64,000 bases of DNA from Akebia trifoliata (Eukaryota; Streptophyta; Magnoliopsida; Ranunculales; Lardizabalaceae): assembly GCA_017979445.1 (NCBI GenBank), contig CM030714.1, positions 46,143,220 to 46,207,219 on the forward strand, written 5' to 3'. A program made the position numbers and the translations under genes. The stretch's first letter is position 1, and each line of letters starts with the position of its first letter. Positions 34,856 to 47,345 of this stretch are shown in pieces. The notes below the pieces were generated by a model, which worked only from the letters and a program-made list of their open reading frames with translations, had not been told where the DNA came from and made no database searches.

Positions 34856-35417
34856 CGACCATGGGTGTGGGTTTATTAATTTGTGGGGTGCTTATATATT
34901 TATCTATGGGATATAAGAAGTAATATTCTTTTAAGTATAAGGGCATACTTGTCCGTATTGAAAAAAAGACATACTTGTCCATGCTAAAAAAAGTGAAGTG
35001 CTTACCGTTTCAATACAAAAATTAAGCATTAAAATAGTGTTGAATTTTTTTCACTTATTTTTAGTGATAAGCGCGGAAAACATAGAGTAAACAAACGCGT
35101 TATTTTGACAAAAAGTGTTGATTTTTTTTTTTTATAGCAATAAGCACTGAAAAATAGCACAAACAAATACCGCCTAAGTGTTTTCTCTACAATTTACATT
35201 TCTTAAACGATACCAACAAAAATTAATAGCATATGCACGAAATATAACGTGACCATTAGTCCCCAGTTCTTGCAAGGGTTGACTTTAGGTGCAACCTTCA
35301 ATTCTTAATAGAAATCCCAATCATTTTTCATAGTGTCTTGATTTGAATCTCACCACTGTGATTTTCGTTGGTGTTTTCAAAATTGATTCCCATGGATGGT
35401 GCCAATCTATAGAGGTA

Positions 35418-36238
35418 AAATTTCGAATTGCGCAAATTCCTCGAGATTTTCCCCTAATGATCAATCTTTATTATTTTTTATTCACACAAACGGTCAAAAT
35501 TGTAAAAAAAGAAAATCAAAGTAAAAAAAAAAAAAAGATAATACAAAACATATAATTTATTCATGGGATTTGTCCCAGGATCGGATTGCATCCCTAACCC
35601 CTAGTCCCAATTGGACTTTATTTTGAAATGTATTGTTTTAACCACCTCTCTCATTCAATGTTCTATTGTAAAAGAAAAAAAAATTCATAATTTAATAATT
35701 TTTTTCACATTGAAAATGTTTATCTTTTAGTAACTTGTGATTTAATATTTTTCCATATTGCAAGCAATATCCTGTGAGACTGTTGGCGTCAGTATTGAAT
35801 AAACAATTCCTCTTTCTAAATATTGATTAAAATAAATAAAGAAAATTTCAAGATAAGAAATGTCAAATGATTATTAACATGTAAGACAAACAACTTTGAC
35901 ACTAAATCAGAGAAGGTTTTATCAATACTAGTGAAAGAAAATCCTTTTCCAGTTTAGTGGGCTTTCTTTTATGTGTCGCCAAACAGACCCTAATGGAGTG
36001 AGTCAATCTCCCTCCAATCAAGAGATTCTCAATCATCTATTCAAATCTATCATTATTTAAAAATAAAAATTTCATAGGAAATTTTTTATTTTTAAAAAAG
36101 ATTATATTTTTAAGTGAATAAGATCTAATTCAAAATATATAAATTGACACCACGAGATACGTATTAATATATCATGTGATCGATCATCAATATTCATTTT
36201 ATTTACACCACGTGTTTTGTACCACTTTTTATCCACAC
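35418..36238 (+). repeat. diverged repeat, right copy (pairs with 31086-31613)
   Basis: Same block order as 31086-31613, but longer because of extra AT-rich sequence at 35600-35990. The two copies flank the nested H2/H1/P2 elements in direct orientation. Confidence 0.55.
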
Positions 36239-38710
36239 AGTTAATTTATTAAATTTCAAATAAACATTTATGATACATGTGTTGATTTGCACACATCACC
36301 TTTGAACAAGTCACCTTCTAGTAAGGAAGAGAAAAAATTTTGAATTGAGAAACCCGCTCCAAAATTTTGAAGGAACCTCTCCATTGGATTACATGTGGCA
36401 TTTCAATGAGGTATTTCAAATTTTGGTTGAAAATGTAAGGTTTTGAAATAAATTGAGAATACCACCTCTCTTAAGATAAATTTTAAATTCAAAATTTGTC
36501 GGACTCAGTGTTCTAAAATTTAAAGCCATGCAACTAGCTTCTGAGGTTTGGGCTCAACTAAGTCTAACTTTGAATCGGCCAGCTCGCTTCAAAGTTTTTT
36601 CCGACTCAGGCATGAGATTTAATATATTTAGTTGGGAATTAAGATGTTGCGTTCAAAACCAGCTGTAAGTGCATAAACGTGCCAGTCATTTTTCAGATGA
36701 GTACCATACATTGGATGGTGAACAGAGGTCTGAAAAACGTGTGGTACGGATGCTCTTCATTCATTTCGGAGTGACTTATCTAGTAGACCTATCTGTTGCA
36801 GTTTTGTCCGTAACAAACACTTTATGAATTATTAACTTTATCCTGCATGGATTATTAACTTTAGCAATCCAGCACCACGAACTTCTCGATTTCATGTGAA
36901 AATTCTAATTCGAAAGAATAAAAATATCATTTTTGAGCTCAATCGAAAGTATTGAAATATCAAACTCTCAAATTTAAAAATTAAAAGAAAAATTTAAGAA
37001 TGAAATTTTTTTTTTTTTTTTCAAAGATCTTAAAATTTTTCTTTTATAATCATGTGGCATGAGATCATATTTTCTTAATGTCACAAAGTGATGTGGTTAG
37101 AATCCACTCTAAAATATGTCATATAACAAATTAAATGTATTAATTTGAATTTTATGATGTGGATTCCAACTCAAAGATTTGTTGGGTAATAAACTTGGTA
37201 AATAAAGTTTAGGATAGTAAATTACGTAAAGTAAGGTTCCCTTAGAGTTCTGAGTTTTTGTAATAAAAATGCAACATCTAACAAGTAAATCTCTCTTTAA
37301 TTATTTAAAATTAAAATTTTAAATTTTAAAATAATTTTATTAATTTATTTAATGGCGGTGTAGAAGTGGTTGGGCAATGACATTTTAGCCAAAAGCCAAT
37401 AATAGACTAGTATCATGTCTGAAAATCACATTAGTTGGTTTTCAAAATGAGTAATGCCAGAGTGACCTCAAGATTGGCCTCAATTCACACTTTGTTGATG
37501 TGGAGGTGTGTACGAAACCATAGTAACCCTCTTCGCAATATAACACATGATTTTGTTGTTTTTATTTCACTCCCCTTCTTTTTCATCAATATTTAGGATA
37601 TTTCCTTGGATCCACCATGTGTATTCCAAAAAAGAGGGTTCTATCGAAATTTTGAAATGGGTTAATCGCTTCAAAAAAATTTCTGTGAGTTTATTTAGTA
37701 TTTTACTTATGATGTATCCTATACATTCTCAGTTGTTTGAAACGCATTATTTAATTCAAGAAAACACTCTCCATCAAACATATCGTTAATTTTCTAAGAA
37801 AATGCTATGCAAAAAATTTAATATTAATCTCTACGAAATCCATGTTTCTCCTTTTATCTCAACCGTTAATTAAAATTTTGATGGAGAAGTTAGAATACTC
37901 CAACCATCCCAATTCCCAACCCAGAAATAACCTTTTGATGGTTCGAATCAAAACTTGAGGCCAACATCAAAGTCGTATTAATTGTGGGAAAAAGGCATCT
38001 TCTCTATATATTAAGAATAAGAATAATGATGGAACTGGTCAGTCCCACTAACAATTTTCTTACCACTAAAAACATAACAAGAAATGTGTCGTGTTGAATA
38101 TGATAAATGAAAGAGTACAAATTTACTACTAAGAAATTTCTGTGTTAGGCTGATGAATCAATGGCACGATGCCATTTGTATTAAAAAAATGAGTACGATT
38201 GGTTGGCTGAGAGAAAATTTAGGAAGAAAAGTTCTAAAGCTCTATTTTATATACATGGCAACATCCTAATGGTTCAAAACTTAACATAGAAAATTCATAA
38301 AAGCAAATGCATGCTCATGGTAACGAGATGGGGATGCTTCCATTACTATGTTGAGTATGTTCATTGCTAAAGGTAGTATTGGAATCTTTGCTGAAAAATG
38401 AAAATAATAATAATAATAAAAATAACAACAATAATGCAGGATACAATTTATCTACCATACCAATTAGGGAAAGGGTGAATAAGTGAGCGTGATATGAAAG
38501 CAAAGTCGTAATGAACATTGTCGTTAAACTCCCCGAATTTTGGATTTTATTCGATAAGAAACACAGATTTAAAGGTTGAACGACTTAATCGACGATTAAT
38601 CATACAGATCATTAAATCACCAATTAAATAAGTGATTCACAAGTTAATTGAATAAGATAACTTCCACAAATTACATTTTTTGCACGTAAAAAATTAAAGA
38701 AAATTATTTA

Positions 38711-38790
38711 GGATAATGTTGGAGTAACATTACGAGAGACATTTGTACGTCAGAAATGTCTCCCACAATGTAATCTAACACTACTCAATT
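38711..38790. mobile_element. short MITE-like inverted repeat
   Basis: GATAATGTTGGAGTAACATT...GAGACATTTGTACG and its inverse AAATGTCTCCCACAATGTAA. The equivalent at 47718-47802 in copy B shows it was present before the duplication. Confidence 0.5.
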
Positions 38791-39171
38791 ATTTGATAAC
38801 CCTTGTCAAAGCAAAATGCATCGTCAGTTTTGGTTGGTATCTTAAAACTCTGGAAAAAATATCTTTATTAATGATATACTGTCTGTCACCTTATAAAATT
38901 GATTATTTTTTAATGCCCCCCCCACCCTTCGTCTTTATTTCTTAGTACCCCTCTCATTTATTTCTTACTGTCCTCTTACTCATAAAATATTTCCTTTCTT
39001 AATGTTTCTCACGCCCCTTTTTTTTTCCCGTAATTATCCGTTACTCTATAAAGTCTACAAATTCCAATCCTCAACTGTTCAAATCATTGAGATGACCCAT
39101 TCCAAAGTTCATCCTTAAAACTTCTGAATAAAAAATTATTAAACTGTACCATTAAAAAATTATTTTTTAAA

Positions 39172-39355
39172 GATAATGCTGAAGTGCCATCAAAATGTAC
39201 GTGGATTGTACATTGTGATGTCATGGTGCACACGCACACACACATAATAAAAAATGATTTTTGTAAAGATACGTGTGAAAAGAATCTATGATAATGTATG
39301 CCTCATCACGTCAAAATGTCAGAATCAACGTACATTTCAATGTTAGTACAACAAA
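39172..39355. mobile_element. MITE, same family as 2133-2300
   Basis: GATAATGCTGAAGTGCCATC to CAATGTTAGTACAACAAAGC, with inner arms AAAATGTACGTGG...CAACGTACATTTC. The orthologous copy in duplication B is at 48040-48215. Confidence 0.6.
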
Positions 39356-41352
39356 GCCCATTTTTTAATTTGTAGTCTATATGAAAAATGCACTTAATTT
39401 AAAATATATTAAAAAATATTATTTATATAAATCTCCCAAATTTTCTCAAATTTCTTATAAAATACTTTCAAATTTATACGAGTTAACCAAATTAACCCCT
39501 CACCGAATAGTAACCGAATCCAAATTGTGTTACAATGGTGACTAACGCACACGGTTTTTGATACGTTGCAAGGGCACAGAACCATAGATCTTTTTCTTTG
39601 GGATCACAAAAAAAAGATCCACGGTTCTATGCTTTTGCCACGTCAGCCACGTACCAAAAAGTCATGTGCATTCATCATTATTCATAAAAGCAATGGTGTC
39701 TTGGTGATAGGAAAGCAAGTGGCATTGCATGGTGGGAAATCGGATTCATCGTTTAGTACTAGGAGTAAATTAAGACAAGTAAAATAAGACAAATTATGAC
39801 TGTAGAGTCCATCCAATTTCAATGAAACACTCTTCGTTACGGAAGCAAATCCTCTGTAGCACATGGCTCTTGTTGCACACTTTTAAAGGATGAGAGAGGT
39901 ATTTAAAAAATAATAATAATAACATCTCAATCGCTTGTTTTGTTTTTTTTTTTTTGGTTTTTTTTTTATATGCAAATTTATGTCTAAAAAATGAGCAGCT
40001 ATTGAACTCCCGATACTTTTCGCATGAGATTTAATTTTATTACTGATGCAACACTATTTCAAATGTTGAACGTATGTTATAGGGTTGTTACAGAGGATCC
40101 GCTTCTGTTCATTACTAACACGTGGCATTTTCTATTTATTTCATGCCCCTATGTTTCTGCCAAAATTTTAAATACCTCGGGAAAGTTAGTGAAACCCAAG
40201 TTATGCTTGTTCGTCATGAAGGGTAATAGCTTGGGCTAGCAATTCAATCTCAATTGTGATTATGACTGATAATTATTGTGTTCATTTTACATATTTTTAG
40301 TGGGGAGTTTTGAATAATTTAAAGAAAACAACATCATGATTATTTTAGCCATCTTTGAAGAAATTTTAGGGCATTTAAATAGTAAAATACATGTTGGGAT
40401 GTATTTAATGCATCTTTATTTTGTATCAGCACACCAATAATGCTAGTTTTGCAAAATAGTACTTCAATTCTCTTCCTTGGAAAAAAATTTTGCTCATAGA
40501 AATTTGGGATCCACCAATCACATATACCCATGTGTATTGAATGGCATTCCTAATTCACAAAAATACCCTCATTAGTTACAAAACTTCCCTTGTATGCTTG
40601 ACGTGGCAAGCACTAAGGAGTTTGTGAGCACTGTGAGCAAAACATCACTCCCCTTATTGGTCACCCATAAGGATTTATCCCTGCCTACTAGATATTTGTG
40701 GTTTGTGGGATATTGTATGTACCTAGGGGATTTGAGTGAGATATGATGCTTTAAGAGGCCAATTGCCTCATCTCTGTTGGTCAGGCATATGGGTTTAGAA
40801 TCCCCCATCATCCAAAAAAAAAAAAAAAAAAAGTATTAGGGGACGTGTGCTATGCATGTGCTGTTACAATAAATAATCAAATGCGGGATTAGGGAGATTC
40901 TATTAGCACACCAATTTTTACTTATGACACAATAATCTGTTTGAAATTATACTCATGCCAATAATCCTATACATATATATTGGTGTGTTATAAGTAAAAG
41001 TTGACATGTTGATAGAAACTCCCATTTTGTTATGGCCCAAATTTTTTACATAAATACCTCTATGTTTGTGTTGATGTAATTCTCTTTCTCTTCATACAAT
41101 ACCGTTGGATACATGTTAAAGAATCTTCATATGTCTGCCTAAGTTAAGTTAAAGAATGAAATGAAAAGTCTTTGACATATTGGCCATTTGGCCTATTTAT
41201 AGAACTACTTTTCTTGCACCATAATTTGGTAATTTTCTTGGATTTTTGATGTCATTTACGCCATCTCATCCTTTTTTTCTTTTATTGTTCCTCAAAAGCA
41301 ATGTGGGAAGATGGAATTCTTGCGTCTCATCTATATATATATATATATATAT

Positions 41353-41575
41353 GGGTCCCGTTCCCCACCCTAAGCTTTACCCTACACTTTAACAAACGTG
41401 TTTTGTCGTACATGGGTTAGAAGTTTTGGAATGGGCTGATTTTTGGTGAGGATGATCTATATGGTGAGGAGATCATCCTCACCAAAAATCAGCCCATTCC
41501 AAAACTTCTAACCCATGTATGACAAAACACGTTTGTTAAAGTGTAGGGTAAAGCTTAGGGTAGGGAACGGGACCC
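41353..41575. mobile_element. hairpin element E12, single-hairpin form, in a TA tract
   Basis: The entire 223 bp is one near-perfect palindrome: GGGTCCCGTTCCCCACCC pairs with its inverse at 41575, and the centre carries GGTGAGGATGATCT...AGATCATCCTCACC. (TA)n lies on both sides (41333-41352 and 41576-41590). The equivalent position in copy B (52856-52912) is an uninterrupted TA tract, i.e. an empty site. Confidence 0.9.
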
Positions 41576-42459
41576 TATATATATATATATCAAGTCATAA
41601 ACACAATCTACAATGGTAGAGGGAGTTGTGAAAATCCAATGGTTGGGAGCACTCCTACTAGCAAAGAAAAAAAAAAACTACTTGAAATCACCACCATAAA
41701 CTAACTCAATTGTTTGAAAATTAAAATTACTCACTCTCGAGTCACTTTCTCTCTCTCTCTCTCTCTCTCTTCCCTATGAAAAAAAATCTGGAACAATAGA
41801 GAACCCACAAAGGAAAAAGATTCTTAATCATCCAAAATGATTAACTTTAAGGATCAAGTGTTGTAGGTAAGACTTCAACTCAGAATTTGGGCCTTAAATT
41901 GTTCTTCAAAAAACTTCTTGATCTCTAAAATTTCAAGTAAAGGTTTATTGTATTTTTTCTATATTATTTTTAATTTTCGCTCTTAATTTAGTTTTTCATT
42001 TGATTGGTGCACATTCTATTTGTCTTTGTCATTCCAAATTGGCTTCTTGAAGCCTGAGGTAACATAAATCAAAACTCTTCACATTTTTTTTTTTCCATTT
42101 TAGTGAACTAAAGTGACATTTTCATTCTACTAATATGCACCACTTTAATCAAGTGTCGTGAGGAGTTTTTCAATGCACATTCTATTGAACCTAATGCATA
42201 AATCTAAATTAGAAAAAATGTTATCTTAAATCAGGCAGTAAAAATAGTTGGAATGAACTTATCAGTTTGATTAGGTGACTGAGGTATAGAAAAGACATTG
42301 TTCTTAAACTTAATTTTGCCCCCTTAGAATGATATCTATAATGCTATTGATTTCAGACGATCGGTTTCTAAGATTCAACAGTCACAAGTCTATTAACCGC
42401 ACACTCGAAAATAACAAATTTTCAACTAATTCTATTAAATCAATTGGTGTACTAACAAT

Positions 42460-42463
<4 letters not shown>

Positions 42464-42515
<52 letters not shown>
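42464..42515. repeat. (GA)n microsatellite
   Basis: About 25 GA units, within copy A. Copy B has only a short GAGAGAGA at 53788-53797, so it expanded or contracted after duplication. Confidence 0.9.
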
Positions 42516-42517
<2 letters not shown>

Positions 42518-42703
42518 ATAACAATATTTCATTTGCAGTCTGTGCTTTTTGGCATATAGACCTTTAGGCCATATTTCTCTTTTATAATAGTTAAAGTCCG
42601 ATGATTGAATGAATTAAAGAGAGAAACGTTTGAGGCTCTAATTGACTTGTTTTTAAATGTTAGAGGATCCAAACGATCAACAAAGATTAATTTAAATGGT
42701 TAG

Positions 42704-43236
42704 TGTAGATGCATGAAATGGCTCTACACTTTCCTTCTCTCTCAGCTCGGGAGGACCTGCAAATCAGCCCACTCCGACGATCAAGTTAGACAAATTGATC
42801 AGTGTAATTTTTAAGAGAAGAAGAATTCGAACCCCTTTTACTCATAGTTTTCTTCCTTATATAGGCGTTCAACTTGATCGTTTTCTATGCCACCCTTTGA
42901 GGTGACCTAGGGTAGTTAGCTTACTCCCTGACATGTCAGCTGCAGGAGTTGTTGCAACTGCCCTATCACTTCTGAGAAAATCAGAGTTGGTCTGACAAGA
43001 CGTGGGTTGTCAGGACTGACTGTCTATTACTGGCACATCTGTCAGATCTGTCCTACCGACCTACGAGGCAGTTGCCCGGACCACTTCACCGGCTGATGGC
43101 TTAGTTCCGAGCTTCGAATCCGTGCATTTGTCAGGGTTAATAAACCGAGCAGGAGTCGCGGTTCGTCCGACCTTAAAATCATTAATCCTGGCCCTTATTC
43201 GAGCCACGTGTCCGTGCTCAAGAATTTTCCCCCACA
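42704..43236. mobile_element. solo LTR (533 bp)
   Basis: Begins TGTAGATGCATG and ends TTCCCCCACA (TG...CA). It is flanked by the exact 5-bp duplication GTTAG (42699-42703 and 43237-43241). Copy B has the uninterrupted sequence GGTTAGATAGATCA at 53980-53993. GC-richer than its surroundings. No internal retrotransposon domain, so only one LTR remains. Confidence 0.85.
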
Positions 43237-43679
43237 GTTAGATAGATCATGTGCTTGATCATCAATATTCATTTTATTTACACCACTTGTTTTGTATCAC
43301 TTTTTACCCACACAATTAATATATTAAATTTCAAATAAACATTTATGATACATGTGTTGATTTGCGCACGTACCCTTTGCACAAGTCACCTTCTAATACA
43401 GCCAGGAAAAAAACTTTGAAGTGGGAAGTTGGCTCCAAAATTTTGAAGGAACCCTCACCTTTGAATTACATGTGGCATTTCAAGGAAGTGTTTCAAATTT
43501 TATTGAAAATATAAGGTTTTGAAATAAATTGAAAACACCACCTTTCTTGAAATAAATTTTAAATTCAAAATTTGTTGGACCCCTAAAAAAGACAGTGTTC
43601 TAAAATTTAAAGCCAATGCAGCTAACTCGTGAGGTTTGGGCTCAACTGAGTCTGACTTTGAATCGGCCAGCCCGCTTCA

Positions 43680-43855
43680 AATTTAGAAGGAATCCTCTTC
43701 ATTTCAAGACACTTGGCATTTCTTATTTATTTCACGATCTTACAATTCCACAAAATTTTAAATGCCTCCTTTAAAATGCCATGAGGAAGCCAATGGAAGG
43801 GATTTCTTCAAAATTTTGTAGTGGGCGCTGCCGCTTCAAAGTTTTTACTGACTCA
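43680..43855. mobile_element. MITE-like insert specific to copy B
   Basis: Absent from copy A (36600). Ends CCCGCTTCAAATTTAGAAGG and CAAAATTTTGTAGTGGGCG are loosely inverted, with inner arms CTTGGCATTTC and AAAATGCCATGAGG. Related blocks (CTTCAAAATTTTGAAGGAAC) occur at 36355, 43433 and 57930. Confidence 0.5.
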
Positions 43856-45436
43856 AACATAAGATTTAATATAGTTAGTCGGGAATTAAGATGTGGCGTT
43901 CAAAACCAGCTCTAAGTGTATAAATTTTTTCAGATGGGTACTATACATGGGATGATGAGCCGAGGTCTGAAAAGAGTGTGGTACGGTTCAATCAACTCGA
44001 AATGATGCATTGGGCAGACCTGTCTGTTGCACTTTTGTCCGTAACAAACAAATGAATCAGGTTAGTATTATTAATTTAGTAAGATTTCAAATTTTACTAG
44101 AAGTCCTTCAGCCTACATGGATTACAATCCAACGCGACGGACTTCTAGATTTCATGGGAAAATTCAAAATAAAAATAATAAAAAAAATCATTTTTGAGTT
44201 CACTGGATAGTATTGAAAATGGATAATTACAAACTCTCAAATTTAAAAATTAAAAATTTAAGGAAGAAAATTAATTTTTTTATTTTTTTTCAAAGATCTT
44301 AGAATTTTGTTTTCTTTTGTAATCATGTGGCATAACCTCATGTTTTTTGGATGTCACAAATTGGTGTGATTAGAATCTACTCCAAGATATACTATATAAT
44401 AAATTAATCGTATTAATTTAAATTTTATGATGTGGATCCCAACTTAAAAGTTTGTTGGGTAATAAATTTGGTAAATAAGGTTTAGGGTAGTAAATTACAT
44501 AAAGTAAGGTTCCCCTGAAGTTTTCAGAACTCCAAGGGAGTTTTTGTAATAAAAATCCAACAACTAACAAGTAAATCTCTATTTAATTATTTAAAATTAA
44601 AATTTTAAATTTTAAAATAATTTTATTAATTTATTTAATGGTGGGGTAGAAGTGGTTGAGAAAAGACATTTTAGTCAAAAACCAATCAAAGAACAATCCC
44701 ACATCTGAAAATCACATTAATTGGTTTTCAAAATGAAAATTGTCGAAATGACCTCAATTTACACTTTGTTGAAGTGGAGGTGTGTACGAAATCATAGTAA
44801 CCCTCTTCACAACATAACACATGGTTTTTTTGTTTTTATTTCACTCCCCTTCTTTTTCATCGATATTTGAGATACTTCCTTGGATGTGTAATCTAGCTGA
44901 TCGCTTCAAAGTTTTTCTGCAAGTTTATTTAGTATTTTACTTATGACATATCCTATAAATTCTTAGTTGTTTGAAACACGTTATTTAATTCATGAAAACA
45001 CTCTCCATCAAACAGATTGCTAATTTTCTAAGAAAATTGTATGCAAAAGAATTAATATTAATCTCTATGAAATCTATGTTTCTCCTCTTATCTCAACCGT
45101 CAATTTGAATTTTGATGGAAAAGTTAGAATACTCCAACCCTTCCAATTACCAACCTAGAAATAACCTTTTGATAGTTCGATTCAAAACTCAAGGCCCACA
45201 TCAAAGTCGTGTTAACCATGGGAAAAAGGCATCTCCTCTATAGATTGAGAATAAGAATAATGACGTAGTTGGTTTGTACCACTCACAATTTTCTTACCAT
45301 TAAAAGCCTAACATGAAATGTGTCGTGTTGAATATGGTGAATGAAGGAATACGAATTTACTATTAAGAAATTTAAATTCTAAGCTGACAAATCAATGACA
45401 TAATGCCATTTGTATAGAAAATAATAATAATAATGT

Positions 45437-46885
45437 GGCATATGATCACTATTTTCTCGCCACTAAAAATCTAACACAAAATGTGTCCTGGTGAGTGTTA
45501 GAGAATTTTAATATTCAAAACGATTGGAATTGATTTTGGTCCACCTAATGTATCCATTTATTTATTTTTCAAAAAATAGTTTTTGTTTTTAAAAATACAG
45601 TTTATTTTATTGGGAGGGGGGGCTTCCATTACTATGTTGAGTATGTTCCTTGCTAAAGGTAGTATTAGAATCTTTGCAACAAAAAGAAAAAGAAAAAATG
45701 TAGCATATGGTCACTATTTTCTTGCCACTAAAATTCTAACACAAAATATGTCCTGTTGAGTGTTAGAGAACTTTAATATTCAAACGGTTGGAATTTTGGT
45801 CCATATCCATTTATTTATTTTTCAAAAAATAGTTTTTGTTTTTAAAAATATAGTTTATTTTATTAAAAGTTGCACCCCTTGGTCTTTATCAAAGTAATTT
45901 CAAATCCAATGGTTGCTTTGACACCCATTAATTCTTTGGGTTTCTTTGAAAGAGTGTCTAACTCACCTATTAGTAAGCTATTTAAAGATTGTTATTTTCA
46001 TACATTACACACCAAAATTTTAGCACACAAACTCTTTAAAAAATTTGTATTGTAAACTCGTCCCCACAAGTGCTCTCATTTGATCAAAGGGTTCTTAATA
46101 TCTTGGTCTTTGGAGGAGTATGATTAGATTTGACAAGTCAATCACAAGAATTCAGCTTTTATCTGTTGTATCCTGAAATCGACTTTGCTAACAATCTATT
46201 ATCGATCACGTTTCATGTGGTAGGGGCAAATATTGGTTTAAAGATAATAATATTTCTTGTGCCTCAGATCGATTTTTTTAATGTTCTCATCTTCTTTTAT
46301 CTTTGATTTCCAAATTTCTCCAACATTGAGTATGGTGAATGAAGAAGTACAAATTTACTGTTAAGAAATTTCTTTGCTAAACTGATGAATCAATGGCACG
46401 ATGACCCTTACATTTAAAAAAACCAATGTGATTAGTTGGTGGAGAGAAAATTTAGGAAGAAAGGTTATGAAGCTCTATTTTATATATGTGACAACATCCA
46501 ATTGGTTCAAAGCTTAACATAGAAATTCATAACAACAAATGTGTACTACGTTGAATATATTCCTTGCTAAAGGTAGAATTGGAATCATTGGTGTAAAATA
46601 ATGTGACATGTGCTCACCATTTTCTTAACCCCTAAAAACCTAACGTGAAATGTCTCATGTTGAGTATGGTGAATGAAGGAGTACAAATTTACTGTTAAGA
46701 AATTTCTGTGTTAAATTGATGAATGAATGACATGATGCCATTTGTATTGAAAAAAACAAGTGTGATTGTTAGTAGATAGAAAATTTAGGAACAAACATTC
46801 TGAAGCTCTATTTTATGTACGTGGTAACATCCTATTGATTCAAAGCTTAACATAGAAAATTCATAACAACAAATGCATGCTCATG
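45437..46885 (+). repeat. internal direct repeats within copy B
   Basis: Two units of about 170 bp (TCACTATTTTCTYGCCACTA... at 45447 and 45709) and units of about 330 bp (GTGAATGAAG...GAAATTTCT at 45340, 46333 and 46671). Copy A has the latter once (38100-38320). Non-coding expansion. Confidence 0.6.
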
Positions 46886-46890
46886 GTAAA

Positions 46891-47345
46891 TGTGGAAGAA
46901 TAAAATCTACAACCACAAGAGAAGGCCTAAGGGGTCGGAGGTATGCTTCAAGGTTCTCATGGTCCGGTTGTTGCCTATCCCGAATCTAGATGGGTCGGGT
47001 ATGGTTTAAGAGAATAATTACCTAAGAGGGTAAGGCGCGTAAATCCCCGGATTCTCGGGATATGAGTGCAATATCTTAGGGAAATCCCTAATTTTAAGGG
47101 ATTGAATGTTTACTTTTTCAAGGGAGAAAGGAAAGAAGAGAAGGGAGGAAAAGGTCCAAACAGGGGGTGTGAATCATTCTTTTCTTTTTTATTTCTTTTT
47201 TAAAATCTAACTTTGGCATCAGAGCTTCTTCCTCTTTTCAGGGATAAACCGGAGCAAAGGAAGAACTATCAGCGTGCGACCTTGGAGTCTAAGCCATAAT
47301 TAAAGCTCGGTTGATATCAGGAAGTTGCGAAAAATGACTTCTACA
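46891..47345. mobile_element. solo LTR-like element (455 bp)
   Basis: Begins TGTGGAAGAATAAA and ends GAAAAATGACTTCTACA; the terminal 8-mers are inverted (TGTGGAAG/CTTCTACA). Exact 5-bp duplication GTAAA at 46886-46890 and 47346-47350. Copy A has the empty site ATGGTAACGAGATGG at about 38317-38331. TTTGGCATCAGAGC at 47213, inside the element, resembles a tRNA primer-binding site, so it may instead be a collapsed small LTR element. Confidence 0.8.

Larger units (their letters stand above)
32069..35174. mobile_element. outer PIF/Harbinger-like element H2 (interrupted)
   Basis: The left end GGTGTTATTTATTAAACTGA (32069) and right end ...CAAACAAATACCGCC (35174) are flanked by TAA on both sides (32066-32068 and 35175-35177). 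The element is split by H1: its head ends at 32111 and its body resumes at 34126. Joined in mind, the two parts align with the uninterrupted head of H1 without a gap. The body repeats the GCGCTGAATTTAAGTGCTGA-type motifs of H1 and contains hairpin copy E11. No transposase frame. Confidence 0.75.
36171..42703 (+). repeat. segmental tandem duplication, copy A
   Basis: Collinear with 43246-53993 from ATCATGTGATCGATCATCAA at the left to TTTAAATGGTTAG at the right. Matching landmarks include GGTTTGGGCTCAACTAAGTC (36548; 43636), the GGGGATGCTTCCATTACTAT block (38330; 47355), CAAGGGCACAGAACCATAGA (39570; 48431 plus 51101) and the TA tract at 41332. No gene is recognised in it; frames such as 39566-39787 are short and unconserved at their ends between the copies. 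One hairpin element (41353-41575) is specific to this copy. Confidence 0.85.

Noticed and set aside
39566..39787. 73-residue frame with a partner at 51037-51309 in the other duplication copy
   Set aside because: The two are similar because the DNA was duplicated, but the starts differ, one begins in CACTA sequence, and there is no recognisable domain.
46891..47345. Cassandra-type TRIM element
   Set aside because: I see no 5S rRNA-like core sequence and the ends differ; kept as a solo LTR-like element.
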